The notes beneath the pieces were generated by a model. It ran no database searches. It worked only from the letters and a program-made list of their open reading frames with translations, and was not told the origin of the DNA. From Pseudomonas putida (GTDB taxonomy: Bacteria; Pseudomonadota; Gammaproteobacteria; Pseudomonadales; Pseudomonadaceae), in NCBI RefSeq assembly GCF_022627325.1, contig NZ_JAETZZ010000021.1, positions 1 to 58,534 of the forward strand: DNA of 58,534 nucleotides, given 5' to 3'. The first letter of the stretch is position 1; each line of letters starts with the position of its first letter. Both the position numbers and the translations under genes were made by a program. Shown here piece after piece: positions 25,940-34,700 of this stretch.

Positions 25940-26635
25940 ATGTTTACCACGGATAGATTTTTTGCAAAGATTTGGTCGGCCTGGACGCTGGTCGTAATAG
26001 TCACTGTACTTATGATCGGTCTGAACCCAACGCTTTTCGCTATACCAGCATTCATTGTGGTGGTCGCAATGACGCTGTGGTGTATCCATTGTGCTTATCG
26101 GACTGAGTACTTTGTAAGCTTCGCGAATTTGCGCGTGTTCTTCAATGTGTCGTGTGCGCCAATGTTCGCGTCGTTGCTGATATTGGGTATTACGTTCAAG
26201 AAAATGAAGCTGAGTGCGCCAGCGTCGTTGATGTTAGGCCTCGCGCCTGTCGTGTTGGTGTTGTTGGCCTACGCGGCAGCTTATTACTGGCGCAGCAAAA
26301 ATGACATTCTCCAATACAAAGGGCGCCGCGTTGAATCCATAGAGCCGCCTCAGCAAGTTAGTTGGTGGCAGGCAGGTTTGGCCGCGGGCTTGAGCAGCGT
26401 AATTTACCCCCTGATGAAAAGTCATGACGTGCCGGCCACCGGGTTGATCTATTGCCTTATGCTCATCTCTGTGTATATGGTTTTTTATAATCGCGACAAG
26501 ATCAGTGCGCTCAGAGACCTGAAAGCGCGCGAGGCGAAGGAAAACGGTCATTACATTTTCATGGACATTGAGGCTATTCAGAGCATGCGGGCTGCCTCGT
26601 GGCTGGGTAGGCTATTTGCCGTGCGGGCGCGCTAA
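25940..26635 (+). CDS. Polytopic membrane protein of unknown function
   Basis: 231 aa with about six hydrophobic helices: TLVVIVTVLMIGL, FAIPAFIVVVAMTLW, MFASLLILGITF, LMLGLAPVVLVLLAYAAAYY, WQAGLAAGLSSVIYPL, GLIYCLMLISVYMVFY. It ends in a charged cytoplasmic-looking tail (KISALRDLKAREAKENGH). No family recognised. It sits between the glycohydrolase and the putative membrane toxin/immunity pair, in locally lower-GC DNA, so a role as a further immunity or accessory factor is possible but unsupported. The ribosome site is weak (AGTAGGT 12 nt upstream). Confidence 0.65.
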   Translation: MFTTDRFFAKIWSAWTLVVIVTVLMIGLNPTLFAIPAFIVVVAMTLWCIHCAYRTEYFVSFANLRVFFNVSCAPMFASLLILGITFKKMKLSAPASLMLGLAPVVLVLLAYAAAYYWRSKNDILQYKGRRVESIEPPQQVSWWQAGLAAGLSSVIYPLMKSHDVPATGLIYCLMLISVYMVFYNRDKISALRDLKAREAKENGHYIFMDIEAIQSMRAASWLGRLFAVRAR

Positions 26636-26981
26636 TGTTCACTGTTGCAGGGAGTCATTATTCTGACTGATGTTCTTTTAGTAGCATCTTCATGATTGGT
26701 CCCGCCATCGTTGGGGTTGGCGCTGGCTGGAGCGCAGGTGTCACTATCTGGCTGGCATGACTGAAGAAGTGATTTGCACAATTACCATGTCGTTATATAT
26801 GGTTTTTTGATCGCCACAGTATTGTGCTTGACCTGTTGCCACGCCCCGAATACCACCACGCGTGATGCAGTCAGTATCCAAAATCTGAAAGGGGGCTTAA
26901 CGTTCCGCTATGTTGCAGGAGGGTCAAGCTCGTTTAATAAGGAGCCGCAGAGAGATTTCGTGGCTCCTTTTCTACAGCTGG
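26636..26981 (+). other. Gap with a doubtful small ORF (26774-27049)
   Basis: The only candidate starts at a TTG (26774), encodes 91 aa with a hydrophobic N-terminus ending in LCLTCCHAP (a poor lipobox), and runs 68 bp antisense into the next gene's 3' end. GAAGAAG upstream could serve as a ribosome site. I see no homology I can name; it may be a decayed gene. Confidence 0.3.
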
Positions 26982-27539
26982 TTAGCGACTGTCAAATTGT
27001 ACGCATACATTTTTGTCCCCAATGCGCTTACAGGGCTGGTTGTCGTTAGTGTAGAAATCAGGCTTGAAGCAGTACCGCGCATCGTTTACCCAATATACCT
27101 TCCATGCTGATCCGGAGATCAGCAATTTTTGACACGGCGTGTACCCCTTTACCCACAAACCAAGCGTTACAAGTACAGCCAGTGCTGGCGCTATGCAAAT
27201 CATTGACCATAATGTCAATTTATAAGATTGATACTGGAATCGATAAAGGCGAGAGTTGATAGGCGGGTCAAACTTTTTGGCGCGCCAGCATGCGTAAGCG
27301 GAGGTTATGACGAGTATGGGGCTAACGGTGCACATGGCGATGAGCATAAAGCCCAAATAGGGTGTGACTACAATGGGTGTGTCTGTAAACAGGCTGCCGA
27401 ATAGCGGCAGTATGTCGCTTACAAACCAGTTGGCTGAAAGGAGGCCTAAAGCAGCGGTCAATAGACAAATACTAAAAGCCACGAGGCGGAAGATATACGG
27501 TGAGCGCTCGTGAAATTCATAAGGGTGATGTGTGGTCAT
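26982..27539 (-). CDS. Membrane immunity-like protein, paralogue 2, paired with putative membrane toxin
   Basis: 185 aa. Three membrane helices (IFRLVAFSICLLTAALGLLS; YLGFMLIAMCTVSPILVITS; TLWSMICIAPALAVLVTLGL) and a C-terminal cysteine domain: C-QKLLISGSAW, YWVNDARYCFKPD, PCK, NVCVQFD. The same signature occurs in paralogues at 23991 and 51307. Start lies 2 bp after the stop of the upstream putative toxin (27542), so the two are one transcription unit in toxin-then-immunity order, as in T6SS effector modules. A membrane-embedded immunity protein fits a toxin that acts on the inner membrane from the periplasm. The role is inference from position and topology. Confidence 0.8.
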   Translation of the reverse strand: MTTHHPYEFHERSPYIFRLVAFSICLLTAALGLLSANWFVSDILPLFGSLFTDTPIVVTPYLGFMLIAMCTVSPILVITSAYACWRAKKFDPPINSRLYRFQYQSYKLTLWSMICIAPALAVLVTLGLWVKGYTPCQKLLISGSAWKVYWVNDARYCFKPDFYTNDNQPCKRIGDKNVCVQFDSR

Positions 27540-27541
27540 TG

Positions 27542-28558
27542 TTAGAACTTTGGCAGATTGAAAGTCGGGACGGAGGGCATGGACGGCAGCTCAGGCAATG
27601 ACGGCCACCCAGGTAAATTGAGGTCTCCAGGCTGCAATTTTCTAAGTGCCCAACGCTTGGCCTCGCTGTACAGGTTCTCCGCAATTTCACTTACAATGTT
27701 CGTGACGGTTTCTTCTGCGTATTTTTGCATGTCTTCAACGCTGATGAGGCTGGCCTGCTGGTGTAGATATTGAATGTTATCTACGGCGTAGCGGAGTCCG
27801 GCTTTAACAGAATTTTTTATCCCGTATTCGGCGTCGAGTACGTTAAGCCCCCAGCCCACTGCGAACACAACAGCCGCACCCGCGATCACCGGTGCGGCGG
27901 CGAAAGTGGCCATTGTGCCAATAGCAAGTCCAACAGCATATCCCACTGCTGTCGCAATCCCAGCTTTCACCAACTCCACCCCGATACCACCAAACAAGTC
28001 ACTCATCACGTGCTCGTCGCCAAACGCCCACTCCGCGACTTCGATACCGACGGCTACATAGCAAGAGAGCTTAAGCGCCTTGAGGGAGGAACCGCGAATG
28101 CCGTATTTGCCGATGCCCATGCTGATCAGTTTTGCGTTCTGAATACCATAGCGCGGCGCATTGAGCGTTTTACGCAACCCAGGGTACCCCGTGATAATTA
28201 CGTACTGTTTACCCTTGTAAAAGGTGTAGCGTATCTTGGTGAGTAAACCACCCATATCTCTAACGAAAGAAGCCGCGTTACGTGCATCCCAGGCGGCCAT
28301 GGCTGCGGGAACGCCCCATGTGGTATTCACAAACGTATGAGGCAGCCCGTTGTAGGCAGACTTGACACTTTGCCCGATGCCGCTCAGCAGGTCTGCCTGT
28401 GTGCGAGTGCATACCTGCGGAGGCTGTGTTACGGCGTGTGCTTGCGGTGTGGAGCGGTCCTGTGCCTGGAAAGCTTCAATCGGCATCATCACCATTTCCA
28501 TGTGGTTAGAATCCATCTCCCGGTCAAGTTGGCTGAGTTGGCTCTCACTCACGCTCAT
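27542..28558 (-). CDS. Putative membrane-acting (pore-forming) T6SS effector
   Basis: 338 aa from the ATG at 28558 with GGAGA 6-7 nt upstream. The N-terminal about 90 residues are polar and Gln/Met-rich with no signal peptide. The middle holds NTTWGVPAAMAAWDARNAAS and YGIQNAKLISMGIGKYGIRG. Residues of about 200-260 form two long Gly/Ala hydrophobic helices separated by a turn (VGYAVGLAIGTMATFAAAPV; IAGAAVVFAVGWGLNVLD), the hairpin arrangement of pore-forming toxins. A Pro-rich tail follows (WPSLPELPSMPSVP). It is transcribed divergently from vgrG, 211 bp away, and is followed directly by a 3-TM immunity-like gene. I do not recognise a named family. T6SS delivery and pore formation are inferences; cytoplasm-to-periplasm delivery would explain the lack of a signal peptide. 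Confidence 0.7.
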   Translation of the reverse strand: MSVSESQLSQLDREMDSNHMEMVMMPIEAFQAQDRSTPQAHAVTQPPQVCTRTQADLLSGIGQSVKSAYNGLPHTFVNTTWGVPAAMAAWDARNAASFVRDMGGLLTKIRYTFYKGKQYVIITGYPGLRKTLNAPRYGIQNAKLISMGIGKYGIRGSSLKALKLSCYVAVGIEVAEWAFGDEHVMSDLFGGIGVELVKAGIATAVGYAVGLAIGTMATFAAAPVIAGAAVVFAVGWGLNVLDAEYGIKNSVKAGLRYAVDNIQYLHQQASLISVEDMQKYAEETVTNIVSEIAENLYSEAKRWALRKLQPGDLNLPGWPSLPELPSMPSVPTFNLPKF

Positions 28559-28650
28559 CGCAGTTCTCCCTGAAAAATTCGCTATGTGCTGCCTCATGGC
28601 TATGCGCAGGGAGCCTACACCTCAGACGTCAGCCAGAGCAAACTCATGGT

Positions 28651-28662
28651 CATGACGTCATG
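28651..28662. promoter_or_regulatory. Palindrome in the toxin/vgrG divergent promoter region
   Basis: CATGACGTCATG, a perfect 12-bp palindrome, lies in the 211-bp gap between the divergent toxin (28558, -) and vgrG (28770, +) starts. It could be the binding site of a regulator acting on both genes. Confidence 0.3.
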
Positions 28663-28769
28663 TGATTTCAGCTTGGGTGAAAGGGAGATGGCTTAATGGC
28701 ATCATTTGACAGCACCGGCGAACCACGTTTTCATTGGTAGATTTCCAGCTTGATGCAGGATGCATTGAA

Positions 28770-30620
28770 ATGATTACGGACGCCCTCGAGTCGATGCTCA
28801 CGCAGAATAAACGCCTGTTCACCTTCGACTCACCTTTGCCTCCCGAACAAGAGCTCCAACTGCTTAGTTTCAGCGGCCGCGAGGCGATTTCGGAACTCTT
28901 CAGCTTCCAGGCAGAACTCATCTCCCAGGATGCTCGGATCGAGCTCAAGAAACTCATTGGCAAGAAGGTAACTGTAGGCATCGCGCTTGCCGATGGGAGT
29001 ACCAGATACCTCAGTGCGCATGTGTCTGACTTCGTGCATACCGGTGCCGACGGGGGTATTGCTAACTACAGCGCAGAGCTGGTGCCATGGCTCTGGATTC
29101 TCAGCCGTCGCCGTGATTCGCGCATTTTCCAAGACAAGACCACCGAGCAGATCGTCAAGGAAGTCTTCGACTACTACCTGACCTTGGCCGACCATGAATT
29201 CCGCCTGAGCCAACCGCTCAAACCGATCAGTTACTGCACGCAGTATCAGGAATCTGACCTGAATTTCGTGCTGCGTATGCTTGAACATGAAGGTCTGTTC
29301 TTCACTTTCGAGCATTCTCAGGAAGGCCATCGCATGATCATCAGCGATGACAGCAGCATCCTTCCGCAGTTGGAGCGCCAGCCGCTGATCCGTTACCACA
29401 GTGCGTCGGTAACTGAAACTGCAGACTCGATCACCGCGTGGTCTTCGGCGCGGCGGATGCAGCCAACACGCTTGGCTCTAAAGTCGTTCGACTACAAGCA
29501 ACCTGCCAACCCGCATCTGGTACAGCTGAATTCCGTCAACCAGCAGGGCGAGGTCGGCCAGTACGAAGTCTTCGAATACGAAGGCCTTTACGGCTACGCC
29601 GATTCAGATGAGGGCCTGCGCAAGGCTCGGCGTCGGCTCGAGGCAATAGAGGTGGACGGCAAGACATTCCACGGCAAGAGTAATTGTCGCGCCATGGAGC
29701 CGGGTCATTACTTCGAGCTTAGCCAGCATTACGATCACGACAACGACACGCCGGACGATCGCCAGTTTCTTCTGCTATCCGTCACTCACTGGGGGCGTAA
29801 CAATTACGCGAATGACGGTGAGGCAGGCTACGGGAACAGCTTTACGTGTATCCGGCGCAAAATCCCGTTCCGCCCGTCATTGAGCACGCCTAGGGCAGGC
29901 ATCTCCGGGCCCCAAACGGCCATCGTTGTCGGCCCGCCCGGCGAAGAGATCTATACCGACGAACTGGGGCGTGTGAAGCTGCAGTTCCACTGGGACCGCA
30001 ACGGTGAGTTCAACGACCAGAGCTCCTGCTGGGTCCGCGTGGCCCAGTCCGGTGCCAGCGGCGGCTTCGGCAGCATCCAGATCCCCCGCGTCGGCGATGA
30101 AGTGGTGGTGGTGTTCCTCGACGGCAACCCAGATCGCCCACTGATCATGGGCAGCCTGTACAACAGCAGCAACACCCCCCCATGGTCGTTGCCAGCGAAC
30201 AAGACCCAGAGTGGTTTCCTGACCCGTTCGATGAAGGGCGACGGCGGTACCGCGAACTTCTTCCGCTTTGAAGACAAGGCCGGCGCCGAGCAGATCATCA
30301 TGCACGCCGAGCGGAACATGGACACCGAGATCGAGCTGGATGAGAAACATGAGGTGGGGAACAACCGTACGATCAAGGTGGGCGGGGCGCACACCGAGAT
30401 CATCAAAAAAGATACGGTGGTGAATGTTCAGGAAGGGAGCTACACCCTGCAGGTGGATAACAAGTTCGTACAGGTAAGCGCCAAGGAACGCATTCTGCTC
30501 CAGGTCGGGCGGAGCAAGATCGCTATTACATCCGAAGGCATCACCATCGAAGCTGACAAGATCGACATCCTTGGTAAAAACACCTTCGTCAAAGGTGATC
30601 GTGTCGACATCAACGAGTAA
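28770..30620 (+). CDS. vgrG: T6SS spike protein VgrG (TssI)
   Basis: 616 aa from the ATG at 28770 (AGGA 10 nt upstream); a second in-frame ATG at 28794 would give MLTQNKRLFTF. Order: gp27-like hub domain (about 10-370; RLFTFDSPLPPEQELQLLSF, FVLRMLEHEGLFFTFEH), gp5 OB-fold (about 385-470; TDELGRVKLQFHWDRNG, SCWVRVAQSGASGGFGSIQI, PDRPLIMGSLYNS), then the triangular beta-prism (about 480-616) with no extra effector domain. VgrG trimers cap the Hcp tube and take a PAAR protein on the tip. Here the gene directly precedes two Eag chaperones and a PAAR-Rhs effector, which is the expected cargo. Confidence 0.96.
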   Translation: MITDALESMLTQNKRLFTFDSPLPPEQELQLLSFSGREAISELFSFQAELISQDARIELKKLIGKKVTVGIALADGSTRYLSAHVSDFVHTGADGGIANYSAELVPWLWILSRRRDSRIFQDKTTEQIVKEVFDYYLTLADHEFRLSQPLKPISYCTQYQESDLNFVLRMLEHEGLFFTFEHSQEGHRMIISDDSSILPQLERQPLIRYHSASVTETADSITAWSSARRMQPTRLALKSFDYKQPANPHLVQLNSVNQQGEVGQYEVFEYEGLYGYADSDEGLRKARRRLEAIEVDGKTFHGKSNCRAMEPGHYFELSQHYDHDNDTPDDRQFLLLSVTHWGRNNYANDGEAGYGNSFTCIRRKIPFRPSLSTPRAGISGPQTAIVVGPPGEEIYTDELGRVKLQFHWDRNGEFNDQSSCWVRVAQSGASGGFGSIQIPRVGDEVVVVFLDGNPDRPLIMGSLYNSSNTPPWSLPANKTQSGFLTRSMKGDGGTANFFRFEDKAGAEQIIMHAERNMDTEIELDEKHEVGNNRTIKVGGAHTEIIKKDTVVNVQEGSYTLQVDNKFVQVSAKERILLQVGRSKIAITSEGITIEADKIDILGKNTFVKGDRVDINE

Positions 30621-30630
30621 GGCGCAGCCG

Positions 30631-31212
30631 ATGGCCACCAGCATTTACGACAGAATTTCTCAGAAACGTGAGGCCGCCGAAGCACTAGCCCGGCAGCAGG
30701 CCGAGCAAGAGCGGGCGGCCGCCGAAGCCGTGACCACAATGCCCGAACCTGTTCCGGTGTTGCCGTTGGATGTTGAGCAAAACGCATTAAGGGTAGCAGG
30801 GCTTAATTTGCGGATGCCTTCAGGTTTCAGCTTTCGCGATATCGAAACTACCTTGGAGTTCGCAGGTTGCGAGGTAACGTTCAGCGCGCGCCGAAGAGCG
30901 GCTCCTGAGGGTTTGAATCTGCCCAAGGCAGTTGATCAATATGTTAAAAACCTGCGCGCAGCTCATCCCGAAATGACCTTGGTACGCCAGGATCACCGCC
31001 TGTTGGCAGGGCACCCGGCCTTAGCGCTCGATTACCTATTCCCTGTTGCCCAGCAGCGTCAGCACGGGCGCACCGTATGCGCCATCATCGCCAGCGACGA
31101 TGGCGCACGGCAATGGCTCGAAATGTCCACGCACATCGACCCTAGCCAGCCTCAACTGGCCGAGTGGCTGATCGAGTTTGATGCCATGCTTGCCGGCATG
31201 ACCGCACAGTAA
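30631..31212 (+). CDS. DUF1795 protein, first Eag-type chaperone candidate
   Basis: 193 aa from the ATG at 30631, 10 bp after vgrG; an upstream in-frame start lies inside vgrG. The first about 45 residues are a charged Ala/Glu/Arg-rich helix (KREAAEALARQQAEQERAAA) absent from the neighbouring chaperone. The remainder has the DUF1795 pattern (LRMPSGFSFRDIETTLEFAG ... LRAAHPEMTLVRQDHRLLAG ... EMSTHIDPSQPQLAEWLIEF). Eag chaperones of this fold bind the N-terminal membrane helices of PAAR effectors and load them on VgrG. Two consecutive DUF1795 genes before one rhs is notable; they may have different clients or form a heteromer. Confidence 0.8.
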   Translation: MATSIYDRISQKREAAEALARQQAEQERAAAEAVTTMPEPVPVLPLDVEQNALRVAGLNLRMPSGFSFRDIETTLEFAGCEVTFSARRRAAPEGLNLPKAVDQYVKNLRAAHPEMTLVRQDHRLLAGHPALALDYLFPVAQQRQHGRTVCAIIASDDGARQWLEMSTHIDPSQPQLAEWLIEFDAMLAGMTAQ

Positions 31213-31249
31213 GTACTCCTAATTTTTGTGTTAATGGAATTTTAAAACA

Positions 31250-31717
31250 ATGGACTATCAGCTTCAGGAAGGATCTATCACGTTGCCGGAAGGCTTCCAG
31301 GACCGGACAGTGAACATGTTCATCCTGGGCAATAACATTCCAGCGCCGCTGAATATCACGCTTTCGCGTGACAACCTGTTACCTGCCGAAGACCTGAAGG
31401 CTTACATTGACCGCCAAGTGAAACTGATTGCCACAAAGCTTCGCGGTTACACGGTCCTCAGCAAAACGCCCGCGCAGTTGTCCTCCAGCCAACCATTGGC
31501 CGGCATCCAGGTCGAGGGGTATTACATGAACGAGGGCCGGCCTGTTTATCAGCGCCAGGCCGCTTTTGAAGTCGCCCCAGGCCGAATTCTGGTGTTCTCC
31601 ACCACCAGCCAGAAGGATTTCAGCGGTAAACAGAATGAAAGCTGGCTTGAGCTTCTGAGTAGCTTCCAGCCGCGCCAGGATGCAGCGGCATCGTCCGAAA
31701 ACGCTACTCAGGACTGA
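31250..31717 (+). CDS. Eag chaperone for the Rhs effector (DUF1795/EagR)
   Basis: 155 aa of pure DUF1795 fold: MDYQLQEGSITLPEGFQDRT, NMFILGNNIPAPLNITLSRD, then ARQAAFEVAPGRILVFSTTS-like RQAAFEVAPGRILVFSTTSQ and ENESWLELL-type C-terminus. EagR proteins are about 150 aa and shield the transmembrane helices of class I Rhs effectors before export. It ends 4 bp before the rhs start, and the rhs product has exactly such N-terminal helices, so the pairing is strong. Confidence 0.88.
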   Translation: MDYQLQEGSITLPEGFQDRTVNMFILGNNIPAPLNITLSRDNLLPAEDLKAYIDRQVKLIATKLRGYTVLSKTPAQLSSSQPLAGIQVEGYYMNEGRPVYQRQAAFEVAPGRILVFSTTSQKDFSGKQNESWLELLSSFQPRQDAAASSENATQD

Positions 31718-31721
31718 GCTC

Positions 31722-34700
31722 ATGTTTGAAGCAGCGCGGTGGGGGGATGAGATCGAACACACTGGCGCCCTAGCTGGGTTTCTTGCCGGTGCAGTAATTG
31801 GGTTGGCGATCGCGACAGCCGCAGCCTTCACGATTTGCACGGCTGGCCTTGGCGGTTTTTTGCTGGGCGCGGCGATTGGCTTGGGCGCAGGCCTGCTGCC
31901 AATGCTAGGGGAGAAATTCGGGTCAATGTTCAGTTCACCGGCTGGGCAGATCGAGTTAGCCGGGTGTTCGACGAATGTTTTCATCAACAAACGCAATGCT
32001 GCTCATGCTGAACTGAGCACCGCCAAATGCGACAAGCATCCACCACCAGTGCTGGTGGCCGAAGGGTCTTCGAATGTATTCATCAACGGCGTAGCAGCGT
32101 CGCGCAAAGGCGACAAGCTCACCTGCGGTGCCAAGATCTCCGGCGGCTCGAACAACGTCTTCATCGGCGGCGGTACCCAGCGCTACCTGCCGGTGGACGA
32201 AGAAATCCCGGAATGGCTGCGTGTCACGGTCGACGTACTGATGATCGCGGCTTCAATGGGCCGGTCGATACTCGCGGTTGGCCGTTTGGGGTTACAGGCA
32301 GGCCTCAAGGCTGCCGGCCCCTGTGCCTTGCAGACGGGCGCGACGATCGCGGGCAGCTACCTTGCCGGGCGCTTCATCGTCGGCCCGGCCATAGAACGTG
32401 CGATCGGCGGTTTCACCGGTAATCCTGTAGATATGACGACTGGCCGCAAACTGCTGGCCAACGAAACGGATTTCGTCCTGCCAGGGATGATGCCAATCGA
32501 GTGGTCACGCTTCTACGCCAGCGACCTGGCTGTCGACAGCGTGTTGGGCCAAGGCTGGATACTGCCTTGGGAGCAAAGCCTGCGCCGCAGCGGCGGCTTC
32601 GTTTATCACACCGACAACCAAGGGCGCAGCGTTCCGTTCATTGACCTTGAGCCGGGCGAAAGCATCTACAACCCGAACGAGAAAATCCATCTGGTGCGCA
32701 CGGTAGGCGGCCACTACCTGCTGCAGACCCTGGACAATGTGTTCTTCTACTTCGGTGAGGTACCGGACGATAACACCGCCGTACCGCTGTACCGGCTGGA
32801 AAACGCGCTGGGTCACTATCTGCATTTCACTCGTGATGCCGAGCAGCGCCTGACCGACATCAGCGCGCCCGGCGGTGTGCGGGTACACCTGCATTACGAG
32901 CACCCCCTCGGTCGCCTGACCGACGTCAAACGCATCGTCGACCAGCAAGCCGTGGAAACCCTGGTCCGCTACCGCTATGACGACAGCGGTCAACTGACTG
33001 AAGTCATCAACCGTAACGGTGATTCGGTCCGACAGTTCCATTACGCTGAAGGCCTGATGATTCGCCACAGCAATGCCCTCGGCCTGATCTGCGAATACCG
33101 GTGGCAAACCCAGAGTGACAAACCCCGCGTTGTCGAGCACTGGACCAGCGACGGCGAGCATTATCATTTCCGCTACGACTTCGCCCTGCGCACGAGCTGG
33201 GCCACGGACGTACTGGGCCGGGAGCTGGAGATCCACTACAACGAAGACCACCGGGTCGTCGCCAGCCGCGACTTTGGCGGCGAGCGCTACGGCATGGAAT
33301 TCGATGCGTTCGGCAACATCATTGGCTTCACCTTGCCGGACGGTAATCACCTGGCGCTCAAGTACGACGACTTTGGCAGGCTGGTCCAGGAAACCGACCC
33401 ACTGGGCCGCAAGATCAGCTACAAACATCACCTCGCCACGCCACTGGTGACTGAAACCTGCTTCCCCGATGGCAGCATCTGGAAATCTCGTTACGATGCC
33501 AAGGGCAACCTGATCGCCGAAATCGATCCCCTAGGCCACAAGACCGAGTACCTCAACGGCGAAGACGGCCTGCCGCACACGATCATCGATGCGAACTTCA
33601 AGTCCAAGTACCTGTGGTGGAACGCCTACGCCCAGGTCGATCGTTTCGAGGATTGCTCAGGCAAAAGCACCTACTACCGCTACGATGAGCGGCAACACCT
33701 GGTCGCCGTCACCGACGCGCTGAACCAGACCACGACGCTGGAGCGCAAACCCGACGGCGAAGTGCTGCGCATCTGCCATCCGGATGGCACCGCCGAATCC
33801 TTTACCTACAACGCCCTGGGCCAGGTGCTGACCCACACCGACGGCAAAGGCCAGATCACGCGTCTGCAGCGCACCTCGCGTGGCCTGCCCAGCAGCCGCC
33901 AGGATGCCAAAGGGCAGTGGATTCGTTACGAGTACGACAAAGCGATTCGCCTGACTGCGTTGGTCAACGAAAACAGCGCGGCCTACCGCTTTGCCTATGA
34001 CGCCTCGGACCGCCTGAGTGAAGAAGTGCGGGTGGACAACCTGACCCGGCGCTTCAGCTATGACGTTGGCGGCAATCTGGTTCGCCTGGACGAAATCGGC
34101 TATGGCGAAAACGGCGAGCGCCCAGAACGCAACACGCTGTTCGAGCGTGACGCGATTGGCCGCTTGCTGGCCAAGGTCAACCGCGATGCCCGCCAGGATT
34201 TCGAGTACGACGAGGCCGACCGACTGCTGAGCATTCAGCGCACGCCGAGCAGTCTGGGCAAGCAATTGGGCATCACGGATGAAAAGCTAAGTTACCGCTA
34301 TGACCTGCTGGGACGCTTGACGCAGGAACTGACCCCGAGCGGAGCACTGGATTATAAATACGACCCGCTGAGCAACCTGACCACACTGACCCTGCCAGAC
34401 GGGCGCAAGGTCAACCACCTGTACTACGGCAGCGGTCACCTGCACCAGCTGAACCTGGACGGTCAGGTCATCAGCGATATGGAACGCGATGACCTGCACC
34501 GCGAGGTGTATCGCACGCAGGGCAAGCTAACCAGTTGCTTTGGTTACGATGCCATGGGGCGCAAGGCGTGGCAGTTTGCGTCGACCTTGCCAGCGGAAAA
34601 GCTGTCGCAAGTGCACAACCCCGGGATCAATACGTCGTTGCTGGTGGAGCATGCGTACAACCCGATTCACCGCCGATACCAGTACGACCCGGCTGGGGAG

